A stretch of DNA of 64,000 bases. It comes from Bradyrhizobium agreste (GTDB taxonomy: Bacteria; Pseudomonadota; Alphaproteobacteria; Rhizobiales; Xanthobacteraceae). The position numbers and the translations under genes are program-made. Shown here piece after piece: positions 42,886 to 55,210 of the stretch. How positions within the stretch are numbered: position 1 is the first letter of the stretch; the number at the start of each line of letters is the position of its first letter. The stretch is from the NCBI RefSeq assembly GCF_016031625.1, contig NZ_JACCHP010000022.1:1-64000 (forward strand), given 5' to 3'. The notes under the pieces were generated by a model, which did no database searches, was not told where the DNA came from, and was given only the letters and a program-made list of their open reading frames with translations.

Positions 42886-45016
42886 ACTGCCTGCCGAAGC
42901 CTACGCGATCATCGAAGGCCGCCACTCCGACCCCTTCCACTATCTCGGGCTGCATCCCGAGGGCGGCAAAAGCGTCGTGCGGGCATTTCTGCCCGAAGCC
43001 AGCAATGTCGAGGCGGTCGGCGACCATGGCGAGGTCGCTGCGCTCGACCGCGTCCACGATGCCGGCCTGTTCATTGGCGCCCTGCCCAACGGCTCGAAGC
43101 ACTACCAGCTGCGCGCGAAGTTCGGCAACAATGTCGTCGAGTTCGAGGATGCCTACCGTTTTCCGCCGATCCTGACCGATTTCGACCTCTATTTGCTCGG
43201 CGAAGGCACCCATCAGCGCCTCTACGACAAGCTCGGCGCGCATCCGATGCGGCTCGAGGGCGTCAACGGCATCGGCTTCGTGGTGCTGGCGCCGAATGCG
43301 CGGCGCGTCTCCGTGGTCGGCGACTTCAACTTCTGGGACGGCCGGCGCCATCCGATGCGGGTGCGCGGCAACGGCTATTGGGAATTGTTCATCCCGCATG
43401 CGAAGGCCGGCGATCACTACAAGTTCGAAATCGCCGGACCACACGGTCATCTGCTGCCGCTGAAATCCGATCCGCTGGCATTTGCCAGCGAGCTGCGGCC
43501 GAAGACGGCTTCGATCGTGTTCGACGAGGCGCGTCTGCCGCGGCCGCGCCCGGCGCCCGAAGGCATCAACGCATTGTCGGCGCCGATGTCGATCTACGAG
43601 GTCCATCTCGGCTCGTGGCGGCGCAAGGGCCACAATGAATGGCTGACCTATCGCGAGCTGGCCGAGCAGCTGCCGGCCTATGCCCGCGACATGGGCTTCA
43701 CCCATCTCGAATTCCTGCCCGTGAGCGAGCATCCCTTCGACGGCTCCTGGGGCTATCAGCCGACCGGCCTCTATGCGCCGACCAGCCGCTTCGGCAGCCC
43801 TGAGGATTTTGCCGCCCTGATCGATGCCTGCCACCGCGAAGGCATCGGCGTGCTGCTCGACTGGGTGCCGGGTCACTTCCCCGACGATCCGCACGGGCTC
43901 GGCCATTTCGACGGCACCGCGCTCTACGAGCACGCCAATCCGCTCCAGGGCCGCCACCTCGACTGGGGCACGCTGATCTACAATTACGGCCGCACCGAAG
44001 TGACGAACTTCCTGGTGTCGAATGCGCTGTTCTGGATGGAGCGTTATGCGATCGACGGCCTGCGCGTCGATGCGGTCGCGTCCATGCTCTATCTCGACTA
44101 CAGCCGGCCGCCCGGTGCCTGGATCCCGAACCAATATGGCGGCCGCGAGAACATCGAGGCGATCAACTTCCTGCGCCGCTTCAACACGGAAGTGTTCGCC
44201 CGTTTCCCGCAGGCGACCACAGCGGCCGAGGAGTCCACCGCCTGGCCCCAGGTATCGCGCCCGGTCGAGTTCGGCGGTCTCGGCTTCGGCTACAAGTGGA
44301 ACATGGGCTGGATGCACGACACGCTGAGCTACATCAGCAAGGATCCGATCTACCGCAAGCACCACCACGGCGAGATCCTGTTCGGCCTGCACTACGCGTT
44401 CTCGGAGAACTTCATCCTGCCGCTGTCGCATGACGAGGTCGTGCACGGCAAGCGCTCGATCCTCGGCCGCATGCCTGGCGACGAGTGGCAGCGCTTCGCG
44501 AATTTGCGCGCCTATTACAGCTTCATGTTCGGCCATCCCGGCAAGAAGCTGTTGTTCATGGGCGCCGAGATCGCGCAGAGCCGCGAATGGAATCACGACC
44601 AGTCGCTCGACTGGCACCTGCTCGAATACAAGGTCCATTCCGGGGTCCAGGCCTTGATCCGCGACCTCAACCGGCTCTATCGCGCGGTGCCGGCGCTGCA
44701 CCAGATGGATTGCGAGCAGGCCGGCTTCGAATGGCTGATCACGGATGATGCCAACCGCAACGTATTCGCCTGGATGCGCAAGGGATTCGACGAGAACGCG
44801 CGGTGTGTCGTCATCGTCAACTTCTCGCCGAACGTCTACCAGAACTATCGCGTTCGTGTGCCCTTCGGCGGCAAGTGGAAGGAAGTGCTCAACTCCGATT
44901 CCGCCCATTACGGCGGCAGCAATGTCGGCAACATCGGCGAAGTCCAGGCCGAGCGCGGCGAGCTCCGCCTCACCATTCCGCCGCTCGCGGCGATCTTCCT
45001 CGTTCCGGAAAGCTGA
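42878..45016 (+). CDS. glgB: 1,4-alpha-glucan branching enzyme
   Basis: Protein of 712 residues with an N-terminal CBM48/beta domain and a GH13 barrel. The catalytic motifs GLRVDAVASMLY, AAEESTAWP and LPLSHDEVVHGK are intact. It introduces alpha-1,6 branches into glycogen or into the glucan made from maltose-1-phosphate. The ATG overlaps the treS stop by eight bases; an in-frame GTG at 42860 is less likely. Confidence 0.95.
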   Translation: MRKLPAEAYAIIEGRHSDPFHYLGLHPEGGKSVVRAFLPEASNVEAVGDHGEVAALDRVHDAGLFIGALPNGSKHYQLRAKFGNNVVEFEDAYRFPPILTDFDLYLLGEGTHQRLYDKLGAHPMRLEGVNGIGFVVLAPNARRVSVVGDFNFWDGRRHPMRVRGNGYWELFIPHAKAGDHYKFEIAGPHGHLLPLKSDPLAFASELRPKTASIVFDEARLPRPRPAPEGINALSAPMSIYEVHLGSWRRKGHNEWLTYRELAEQLPAYARDMGFTHLEFLPVSEHPFDGSWGYQPTGLYAPTSRFGSPEDFAALIDACHREGIGVLLDWVPGHFPDDPHGLGHFDGTALYEHANPLQGRHLDWGTLIYNYGRTEVTNFLVSNALFWMERYAIDGLRVDAVASMLYLDYSRPPGAWIPNQYGGRENIEAINFLRRFNTEVFARFPQATTAAEESTAWPQVSRPVEFGGLGFGYKWNMGWMHDTLSYISKDPIYRKHHHGEILFGLHYAFSENFILPLSHDEVVHGKRSILGRMPGDEWQRFANLRAYYSFMFGHPGKKLLFMGAEIAQSREWNHDQSLDWHLLEYKVHSGVQALIRDLNRLYRAVPALHQMDCEQAGFEWLITDDANRNVFAWMRKGFDENARCVVIVNFSPNVYQNYRVRVPFGGKWKEVLNSDSAHYGGSNVGNIGEVQAERGELRLTIPPLAAIFLVPES

Positions 45017-45019
45017 TCG

Positions 45020-47098
45020 ATGCGCCTGACTGCCGGATCGCCTGCACGGCTCGGCGCAAGCTGGGACGGACGCGGCACCAATTTCGCGCTGTTCTCCGCC
45101 AATGCGCAGAAGGTCGAGCTCTGCCTGTTCGACGCGCAAGGCCGCCGCGAGCTCGAGCGCATCGAACTGCCCGAGAAGACCGAGGACGTCTGGCACGGCT
45201 ATCTCAACGACGTCTCGCCGGGCCAGCTCTACGGTTTTCGCGTGCACGGCCCCTACGAGCCCGAGCACGGCCATCGCTTCAATGCCAACAAGCTGCTGCT
45301 CGACCCCTATGCCAAGCGGCTCGCCGGGCGCCTGGTCTGGAGCGATGCGCATTTCGCCTATCGCACCGGAAGCCCGCGCGAGGACCTATCCTTCGATCGG
45401 CGCGACAATGCGCGCGGCATGCCCAAAGCCGTGGTCGTCGACGAGACCTTCAACTGGGGCCGCCGCGAAATCCGGCCCAATATCTCCTGGGAAGACACCA
45501 TCATCTATGAGGCCCACGTCAAGGGCCTTACCCAGAAGCGCGAGGACGTGCCGCCGAATCTGCGCGGCACCTATGGCGGCCTGTCCTCGCCCGCGATGAT
45601 CGAGCATCTCAAGAAGCTCGGCGTCACCACGGTCGAGCTGTTGCCGATCCACAGCTTCGTCGACGACCGCATCCTGGTGGAGAAGAAGCTCGCCAATTAC
45701 TGGGGCTACAACACGCTGTCCTTCTTCGCGCCGGAACCGCGTTACGCCCAGGACAACGCGCTCGATTCGTTCCGCACCACGGTGGCGCGGCTGCACGATG
45801 CCGGCATCGAGGTGATGCTCGACGTCGTCTACAACCACACCGCCGAGGGCAATCATCTCGGTCCGACGCTGTGCTATCGCGGCATCGACAACGCCTCCTA
45901 TTACTGGCTCAACCGCGAGAACCCCCGCTATTACGACGACTTCACCGGCTGCGGCTCCTCGGTGAACCTCACCCATCCGCGCGTGCTGCAGATGGTGATG
46001 GATTCCCTGCGCTACTGGGTCGAGGTCTGCCACGTCGACGGCTTCCGCTTCGATCTCGCCACCACGCTGGCGCGCGGGCCGAACGGCTTCGATCGCGGCA
46101 GCTCGTTCCTGACCGCGGTGCGGCAGGATCCGGTGCTGGCAACCGTCAAGCTCGTCGCCGAGCCGTGGGACCTCGGCCTCGGCGGTTACCAGGTCGGCGC
46201 CTTCCCTTCGCAATGGTCGGAATGGAACGACCGCTATCGCAGCGCCATGCGCCGCTATTGGAGCGGCGAAGGCAGCCTGATCGGCGACATCTCGAGCCGC
46301 ATGACCGCGTCGTCCGATCTGTTCAATCACGACGGACGGCGGCCGCGCGCCAGCATCAACCACATCACCGTCCACGACGGCTTCACGCTCGCCGACCTCT
46401 TCAGCTACAACGAGAAGCACAACGAGGCCAACGGCGAGGACAATCGCGACGGCTCCAACGACAATCACAGCAACAATTGCGGTGTCGAGGGTCCGACCGA
46501 CGATCCGAGCATCATCAGCCTGCGCCGCCAGCTGCGCAAGAACGTGCTGGCCTGCCTGATGCTGGCGCAGGGCGTTCCGCTGATCCTCGCCGGCGACGAG
46601 GTCGGCAACTCGCAATCCGGCAACAACAACGCCTATTGCCAGGACAACGAGGTCGGCTGGGTCGGCTGGGACAATCTCGGCAAGGACGGCGACGACATGA
46701 TCGACTTCGTCGCCCATCTCGCCGACATCCGCCGCCGTTTCTCGCAGCTGCGCAGCCATCGCTGGCTCGACGGCCGGCCCAAGGACGGCGTCTCCTACGG
46801 CGCGCTATGGCTGACGCCTGAAGGCAACGAGATGACGGAGAGCGACTGGACATTCCCGGATGGGCGATTTCTCTCCTATGTGATGGGCCCGATGGAACCG
46901 GGTGGGGCCGCGATCTTTATCGTACTGAACGCCGCTCCCGAAGAGATCGCATTCAAATTGCCCAAAATGACCGAATACAAAAGCTGGCAGCAGATCCTGA
47001 ACACGACCGATGCCAAGCTGAATACGATCGACTTCCTGCCCGGGAGCGACAGCAAGGCGCCGCCGCGTTCCGTGCTCGCCTTCGCAGGCGCGCTATGA
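45020..47098 (+). CDS. glgX: Glycogen debranching enzyme
   Basis: Protein of 692 residues, GH13_11 isoamylase type. N-terminal CBM48 (GASWDGRGTNFALFSANA), barrel motifs GFRFDLATTLAR, LVAEPWDLG and ITVHDGFTL. It removes short alpha-1,6 side chains, giving linear maltodextrins usable by TreY and MalQ. Starts three bases after glgB and overlaps treZ by four bases. Confidence 0.94.
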   Translation: MRLTAGSPARLGASWDGRGTNFALFSANAQKVELCLFDAQGRRELERIELPEKTEDVWHGYLNDVSPGQLYGFRVHGPYEPEHGHRFNANKLLLDPYAKRLAGRLVWSDAHFAYRTGSPREDLSFDRRDNARGMPKAVVVDETFNWGRREIRPNISWEDTIIYEAHVKGLTQKREDVPPNLRGTYGGLSSPAMIEHLKKLGVTTVELLPIHSFVDDRILVEKKLANYWGYNTLSFFAPEPRYAQDNALDSFRTTVARLHDAGIEVMLDVVYNHTAEGNHLGPTLCYRGIDNASYYWLNRENPRYYDDFTGCGSSVNLTHPRVLQMVMDSLRYWVEVCHVDGFRFDLATTLARGPNGFDRGSSFLTAVRQDPVLATVKLVAEPWDLGLGGYQVGAFPSQWSEWNDRYRSAMRRYWSGEGSLIGDISSRMTASSDLFNHDGRRPRASINHITVHDGFTLADLFSYNEKHNEANGEDNRDGSNDNHSNNCGVEGPTDDPSIISLRRQLRKNVLACLMLAQGVPLILAGDEVGNSQSGNNNAYCQDNEVGWVGWDNLGKDGDDMIDFVAHLADIRRRFSQLRSHRWLDGRPKDGVSYGALWLTPEGNEMTESDWTFPDGRFLSYVMGPMEPGGAAIFIVLNAAPEEIAFKLPKMTEYKSWQQILNTTDAKLNTIDFLPGSDSKAPPRSVLAFAGAL

Positions 47099-48846
47099 GG
47101 CCATCCTTCGGGGCGAAGCCGACCAAGGACGGCGTGTCGTTCCGGCTGTGGGCGCCGGGCGCGCGGCGCGTCGATCTGCTGCTCGACCGCAGGCACGCGA
47201 TGCAGCGCCGGCAGGGCGGCTGGTACGTCGCCGAGATTGCCGGCCTCACCGCCGGCAGCAAATACAAGTTCAGGATCGACGACGACATCGACGTGCCGGA
47301 TCCCGCTTCGGCCTTCCAGCCCGACGACGTGTTCGGCCCGAGCGAAGTGATCGATCACGATGCCTTCGTCTGGCGCGCGCGCGATTGGCGCGGCCGTCCC
47401 TGGGAAGAGACGGTGCTGATCGAAACCCACGTCGGCACCTTCACTTCCGAGGGCACCTACCGCGCCATGATCGACAAGCTCGATCATCTCGCCGCGACCG
47501 GCATCACTGCGCTGGAATTGATGCCGCTCGCCGATTTCGCAGGACGTCGCGGCTGGGGCTATGACGGCGTGCTGTGGTATGCACCGGACAGCGCCTATGG
47601 CCGGCCCGAAGACCTGAAGACGCTGATCGACGAGGCGCATCTGCGCGGGCTGATGGTGTTCCTCGACGTCGTCTACAATCATTTCGGCCCGGAAGGAAAC
47701 TACCTCGGCCGCTACGCGCCGACCTTCTTCACCGATGCGCACACGCCGTGGGGCAGTGCGATCGATTATCGCGTGCCGCAGGTGCGAGCTTTCGCGGTCG
47801 AGAACGCGCTGTGCTGGCTCGGCGACTACCGCGTCGACGGGCTCAGGCTGGACGCCGCCAATCACATCATGGCGATCTCCGGCGAGCAGTCCATGCTGCA
47901 GGACCTCAGCGTCGCCGCCGGCGAGTTCGCCAAGGCCACGGGACGCCACATCCATCTCGTGCTGGAAAACGGCGACAACCGCGCCAGCCTGCTCGATGCC
48001 GCGCAGGAGCCGCCGAACGGCAAATATCGCGGGCAGTGGAACGACGATTATCATCACGTCTGGCACGTGATGCTGACCGGCGAACATTCCGGTTACTATG
48101 GCGACTACCAGACACCGCGCATGGATCTGGCGCGCGCGCTCGCCTCCGGCTTCGTCTATCAGGGCGAGATCTCGGAATTCTGGGGCAAGAAGCCGCGCGG
48201 CGAGCCGAGCGGGCAACTGCCGCCGGCGACCTTCGTCAATTTCCTGCAGAACCACGACCAGATCGGCAATCGCCCGCTGGGCGAGCGGCTGGAAAGTCTG
48301 GCATCGCCAAAGCAGATTGAGGCCGCGCTGGCGGTCACCCTGCTCGCGCCGATGGTGCCGATGCTGTTTCAGGGCGAGGAATGGGGCTCGACGGTCCCCT
48401 TCCCGTTCTTCTGCGATTTCCAGGGCGGACTCGCCGACGCCGTGCGCAACGGCCGGAAGCGGGAATATGCCTGGGCTTACGAGAAATACGGGGACGAGGT
48501 GCCCGATCCGCTCGATCCGGCAACGCTGGAATCGGCCGTGCTCGACTGGACCGGCCGCACGCCGCAACAGGATGCGCGGCTCGCGCTGGTGCGGGAGTTG
48601 CTCGGCGTCCGTCGCAAGCAGATCGTGCCGCGGCTGAAGGGCGCAAGCTTCGGTGATGCCGAGGCGGCCGACAACGGCCTCCTCACCGCACATTGGCGCA
48701 TGGGCGACGGCACGACGTTGCGCCTTGTCGCCAATCTGTCGGATCACGAGATCACCTCCAGCGTCAGCGCGGGCACGCCGATCTGGGCCGGCGGAGCCGG
48801 CGAGCGGCTCGCGCCCTGGTCGGTGGCCTGGCGCCTCGGAGGTTAG
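47095..48846 (+). CDS. treZ: Malto-oligosyltrehalose trehalohydrolase
   Basis: Protein of 583 residues. It opens with the N-terminal domain KDGVSFRLWAPGARRVDLL; the barrel has GLRLDAANHIM, LVLENGDN and LQNHDQIGNRP. It releases trehalose from the terminal trehalosyl unit formed by TreY. The ATGA overlap with glgX and only one base between its stop and the treY ATG suggest tight coupling. Confidence 0.94.
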   Translation: MRPSFGAKPTKDGVSFRLWAPGARRVDLLLDRRHAMQRRQGGWYVAEIAGLTAGSKYKFRIDDDIDVPDPASAFQPDDVFGPSEVIDHDAFVWRARDWRGRPWEETVLIETHVGTFTSEGTYRAMIDKLDHLAATGITALELMPLADFAGRRGWGYDGVLWYAPDSAYGRPEDLKTLIDEAHLRGLMVFLDVVYNHFGPEGNYLGRYAPTFFTDAHTPWGSAIDYRVPQVRAFAVENALCWLGDYRVDGLRLDAANHIMAISGEQSMLQDLSVAAGEFAKATGRHIHLVLENGDNRASLLDAAQEPPNGKYRGQWNDDYHHVWHVMLTGEHSGYYGDYQTPRMDLARALASGFVYQGEISEFWGKKPRGEPSGQLPPATFVNFLQNHDQIGNRPLGERLESLASPKQIEAALAVTLLAPMVPMLFQGEEWGSTVPFPFFCDFQGGLADAVRNGRKREYAWAYEKYGDEVPDPLDPATLESAVLDWTGRTPQQDARLALVRELLGVRRKQIVPRLKGASFGDAEAADNGLLTAHWRMGDGTTLRLVANLSDHEITSSVSAGTPIWAGGAGERLAPWSVAWRLGG

Positions 48847-48847
48847 A

Positions 48848-51649
<2,802 letters not shown>

Positions 51650-51651
51650 AG

Positions 51652-51969
51652 TTACTTGCCCCCGTCCTTGGTCAGCAGCAATTGGCCGCGCTTCCTGATC
51701 GTGGCCTGCGCCATCTCGGCAAAGCGCTGCAACAGCCAGGGCAGCACCACCTCGACCCGGACCTGATCGTCGCCGACATAGACCTGCCCGGTCGCAACCT
51801 GGCCAAGCGCGCGGATGCGGAAGGCCAGAGTGTCGCCGCTCCAGCGTTCCTCCTCGACCTGGATCACGGGAATGCTCGCCGCGGCGCGGCCGAGCCCCGT
51901 CTTGAGCCGGCGCGCCGCCTCCTCGCGGCCAAGACGATGCGGGATTGAAACGACGAGCGGCGCTGACAT
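51652..51969 (-). CDS. Polyhydroxyalkanoic acid system family protein
   Basis: Protein of 105 residues starting MSAPLVVSIPHRLGREEAARRL, the pattern I know for the PHA-system/granule-region family of small proteins. The later RALGQVATGQVYV and LPWLLQRFAEM segments agree. Its role is not established. The ATG at 51999 adds ten residues and is less likely, since the family pattern begins at 51969. Confidence 0.75.
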   Translation of the reverse strand: MSAPLVVSIPHRLGREEAARRLKTGLGRAAASIPVIQVEEERWSGDTLAFRIRALGQVATGQVYVGDDQVRVEVVLPWLLQRFAEMAQATIRKRGQLLLTKDGGK

Positions 51970-52064
51970 GGTCCGGCCCCGTGGTTGGCTGTTCCTCACA
52001 TAATCATGCCAGCGAAACGGATAAAGGTTCCATACGGATGGGCCCTGTGACGTCCGCCCGTGCC

Positions 52065-52089
52065 GGAACTAACAAACCTGCGGCAAGTT
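52065..52089 (+). promoter_or_regulatory. Candidate EcfG-type promoter of the DUF3309 gene
   Basis: GGAAC (52065-52069), a 16-base spacer and AGTT (52086-52089) resemble the EcfG consensus GGAAC-N16/17-CGTT with one mismatch in the -10 box. It would start transcription about 50 bases before the DUF3309 ATG. Confidence 0.5.
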
Positions 52090-52149
52090 GCCCCCGCACA
52101 CGGGACAGGTGCAAACGACCCTTTCAGGAAAGGGCTGGAGGAGATTCGC

Positions 52150-52314
52150 ATGTCAATCGGCACGATCATTCTGATCATCTTGATCATCGCCCTGCTCGGC
52201 GGCTTCAGCGGCATCGGCGGCGGGCCGTTCTACGGCACCGGCTATTACGGCGGCGGCGGCCTCGGGCTCCTCATCGTCATTCTGCTGATCCTGCTGCTGA
52301 TGGGTAGGATCTAG
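52150..52314 (+). CDS. DUF3309 small membrane protein
   Basis: Protein of 54 residues: hydrophobic helix (IGTIILIILIIALLGGF), a Gly/Tyr-rich loop (GIGGGPFYGTGYYGGGG) and a second hydrophobic stretch (LLIVILLILLLMGRI). This pattern is DUF3309, a family of tiny membrane proteins that I recall as common in stress-related loci. GGAGGAG precedes the ATG. A stress-type promoter candidate lies upstream. Confidence 0.82.
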   Translation: MSIGTIILIILIIALLGGFSGIGGGPFYGTGYYGGGGLGLLIVILLILLLMGRI

Positions 52315-52349
52315 TCAGGCGGTCAATCCGGGGCGCGCGTGAGTGCGAA

Positions 52350-52415
52350 CCCGGAATCTCGCGCCGCATAACCTCTGGATTCCGGGCCTGCGCTATCGCG
52401 CAGCCCGGAATGACG
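52350..52415. repeat. Family A palindromic repeat forming a hairpin between convergent genes
   Basis: The right half, ATTCCGGGCCTGCGC-TATC-GCGCAGCCCGGAAT (52379-52411), folds into a 14-pair stem with one bulge, followed by GACGTTTT. It is related to the element at 2243-2326. Placed between the ends of the DUF3309 and ligD genes, it may serve as a terminator on the plus strand. Confidence 0.65.
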
Positions 52416-52428
52416 TTTTGGCAAGTGC

Positions 52429-55092
52429 CTACTTCACCTTCCCCGCCAGCTTCTTCATCGCCGCCTTGATCGATGCGGCGGCATCGTCGTAACCCTCCCA
52501 CGCCTTCGATCGCGCCAGCAGGGCCGGCACGGTGCGCAGCGTATAGCGCTTGGGATCGAGATCGCTCTTCACCTGCGCCCAGGTCAGCGGCATCGACACT
52601 GTGGCCCCGGCGCGCGCCCGCGGCGACAGCGGGGCCACCGCCGTCGACATGCGGTCGTTGCGCAGATAATCCAGGAAGATCTTTCCCCTGCGCAGCTTCT
52701 TCGACATGTTGAGCAGATAGCGTTCGGGATCGTCGTCGGCCATCCACTGGCAGACGCCTTGCGCAAAGGCCTTGGCCTCCTTCCAGCTCACCTTGTCGCG
52801 CGCGCCATGGAGCAGCGGCACCACGACATGAAGGCCCTTGCCGCCCGTGGTCTTGCAGAAGCCGTCCATGCCGATATCAGCGAGCCGCTGCCGCATCTCC
52901 TTGGCCGCCTCGACGACATCGGCGAATTCCACGTCGGGCGCGGGATCGAGATCGAACACCAGCCGGCCCGGTGTGTCATAGGCATAGGGCGCGCAATTCC
53001 AGGGATGCAGCTCGACGCCGCCGATCTGCGCCACCGCGGCGAGCCCTTCGATCCGGTCGATTTGAAGATAGGGCTTGCGGTCGCCGGAGACCCGGGCGAG
53101 CTCAAGAAGGTTCGACGTTCCCTGCATCGCATGGCGCTGGAAGAAGCACTCGCCCTTGATGCCGTCGGGCGCGCGGATCAGCGAGCACGGCCGGCCCTTG
53201 AGATGCACGATCATCCATTCGCCGACGGCTTCGAGGTAGCGGGCAAGGTCCAGCTTGGTGACAACGCCACCATCACCGTCATCGGGCCAGAGCTCCTTGT
53301 CCGGCTTGGAGATGACGACACCCATGACCTCGGCATTTTGAGCGGCCTGCTTCGATCGCCCGCCCGCCTTCGTGCGCGCCGCCTTGGTCCGGGGCTCGGC
53401 GAGCTCGGTGTCGACGGGCGTCTCGGCCTCGACCTCCTCGGCCGGCTTGTCCTGCCGCAAGCCCTTGAACGCCGCCTGGCGAATATTGCCGTCGGTGGTG
53501 AAGCCCGCGAACTCGATCTCGGCGACGAGCTCCGGCTTCAGCCAGTGCACGTCCCGCGTCTTCTTCGGCGCATTCTTGCCGCCGAACGGGCTTTGCTTGG
53601 CCTCGATCGCCTTCAGCGCAGGCATGATGCGCTTGACCTTGTCTGCGCCAAAGCCGGTGCCGACCATGCCGACGAAGGCAAGGTGATCGCCGCGCTGCAC
53701 GCCTGCCATCAGCGAGCGGAATTTGCCGTTGGTGGTCTTGTAGCCGCCGATCACCACCTCGTGGCCGGCGCGGCATTTCGACTTGACCCAGCTCTCGGTG
53801 CGGCCCGAACGATACGGCGCGTTCAGCTTCTTCGACACCACACCTTCGAGCTCGAGCTTGCAGGCCGATTGCAGCACGGCATCGCCGCCGCTCTCGAAAT
53901 GCTCGACATAGCGGATCTGGGCCGATTTCCGCTTGCGCTGGTCCAGCAGCTCCTTCAGCCGGGCCTTGCGTTCGCTGAGCGGCAGGCGGCGGTAATCCTT
54001 GTTCTCGGCGAACAGCAGATCGAAGGCGAAGAAGATCAGGTCGTCTGTCTTGCCATCGGACAGCGCCGCTTGCAGCGAGGAGAAGTTCGGCGCGCCGTTA
54101 TGGTCCAGCGCGACGATCTCGCCGTCGATCATCAGGTCCGGCAGCGCGGCGGCTTCCTCGGCGATGGAGGCGAACTTGCTCGTCCAGTCGAGACCCTTGC
54201 GCGTCTTCAGCGTCGCCTCGCCGTCCTCGACCCGGAGCTGGACGCGATAGCCATCGAACTTGATCTCGTGGCACCAGCCTTCATCCGCCGGCGGCCGCTC
54301 GACCAGCGTGCAGAGCTGCGGCGCGACGAAATCCGGCATCTCCGACACCGTCTTGGCGTTCGTCGCGGTCTTTTTCGCCGCCTTGCCGGCTTTCAACGCG
54401 GTGCGCGGCGCCGGCTTCACCGTGCGCCCTTTCGTCTCCTCGGCGCGATTGGACTGCCAGACTGCGTCGGCCTTGCCCTTCGTGCCTTTGGCCAGCATGA
54501 ACGGCTTCGGCGCGCGGCCCTTGCCCGCGGCGATCTGCTCCATCGTGCGGCCCGAGGCGACCGACTTGTCCTGCTCGAGAATGTCGTTGTCCGCGCCTTC
54601 GCGAGCATCTTCGTCGCGATGCTTGATCAGGAGCCAGTTGGTCCGCTTCTCGCCGCCGCGGTTGCGCATCCGGACCAGGACCCAGCTTCCCTGCAGCTTG
54701 TCGCCATGGAGCGTGAACTTCAGGTCGCCCTTCTTGAAGCCGGCTTCCGGATCGTCCGATTCCCAGGTGCCGCGATCCCACAGCATCACGGTGCCGCCGC
54801 CGTACTGGCCTTCGGGGATCGTGCCTTCGAAATCGCCATAATCGAGCGGATGGTCCTCGACCTCGACCGCCAGCCGCTTGTCATGGGGATCGAGCGAAGG
54901 CCCCTTCGTCACCGCCCAGGACTTGAACACGCCGTCGAATTCGAGCCTGAGATCGTAGTGCAACCGGGTCGCATCATGCTTCTGGATCACGAAGCGCCGC
55001 TGCTTCGATGGCGCCACGGCGGTCCTGCCCGATGGCTCCGGCGTCTTCTCGAAGTCCCGCTTCTGTCGGTAGGTGGAGAGTTTCTGCAGCAC
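52429..55092 (-). CDS. ligD: Multifunctional NHEJ DNA ligase LigD
   Basis: Protein of 887 residues. Domain order is 3'-phosphoesterase (about 30-160; HDATRLHYDLRLE at 39-51), ATP-dependent ligase (nucleotidyl lysine Lys278 in EIKFDGYR) and polymerase/primase (from about 605; ISKPDKELWP, FDLDPAPD). It fills, trims and seals double-strand breaks held by Ku. The phosphoesterase-ligase-polymerase order is the common alphaproteobacterial and Pseudomonas layout. It is divergent from ku. Confidence 0.95.
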   Translation of the reverse strand: MLQKLSTYRQKRDFEKTPEPSGRTAVAPSKQRRFVIQKHDATRLHYDLRLEFDGVFKSWAVTKGPSLDPHDKRLAVEVEDHPLDYGDFEGTIPEGQYGGGTVMLWDRGTWESDDPEAGFKKGDLKFTLHGDKLQGSWVLVRMRNRGGEKRTNWLLIKHRDEDAREGADNDILEQDKSVASGRTMEQIAAGKGRAPKPFMLAKGTKGKADAVWQSNRAEETKGRTVKPAPRTALKAGKAAKKTATNAKTVSEMPDFVAPQLCTLVERPPADEGWCHEIKFDGYRVQLRVEDGEATLKTRKGLDWTSKFASIAEEAAALPDLMIDGEIVALDHNGAPNFSSLQAALSDGKTDDLIFFAFDLLFAENKDYRRLPLSERKARLKELLDQRKRKSAQIRYVEHFESGGDAVLQSACKLELEGVVSKKLNAPYRSGRTESWVKSKCRAGHEVVIGGYKTTNGKFRSLMAGVQRGDHLAFVGMVGTGFGADKVKRIMPALKAIEAKQSPFGGKNAPKKTRDVHWLKPELVAEIEFAGFTTDGNIRQAAFKGLRQDKPAEEVEAETPVDTELAEPRTKAARTKAGGRSKQAAQNAEVMGVVISKPDKELWPDDGDGGVVTKLDLARYLEAVGEWMIVHLKGRPCSLIRAPDGIKGECFFQRHAMQGTSNLLELARVSGDRKPYLQIDRIEGLAAVAQIGGVELHPWNCAPYAYDTPGRLVFDLDPAPDVEFADVVEAAKEMRQRLADIGMDGFCKTTGGKGLHVVVPLLHGARDKVSWKEAKAFAQGVCQWMADDDPERYLLNMSKKLRRGKIFLDYLRNDRMSTAVAPLSPRARAGATVSMPLTWAQVKSDLDPKRYTLRTVPALLARSKAWEGYDDAAASIKAAMKKLAGKVK

Positions 55093-55148
55093 GACCGGTC
55101 CCGCTTCTCGTTCGGCACTTGAAGCCTATCACGGCGAAAGTCCCGCCC

Positions 55149-55181
55149 GGAACCAAAACCCCATGGGACGGTTGGGGTTCC
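55149..55181. promoter_or_regulatory. Symmetric overlapping EcfG-like promoters for ku and ligD
   Basis: On the plus strand GGAAC (55149-55153), 16 bases, GGTT (55170-55173) faces ku. On the minus strand GGAAC (55181-55177), 16 bases, GGTT (55160-55157) faces ligD. Both are one mismatch from the EcfG consensus in the -10 box and occupy the same 33 bases in opposite directions. Leaders would be about 30 bases for ku and 60 for ligD. In Sinorhizobium, NHEJ genes are known to depend partly on the general stress sigma factor, which fits. Confidence 0.6.
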
Positions 55182-55210
55182 AAAACGCCTTGAAAACGCT
55201 GGAGAATGGA

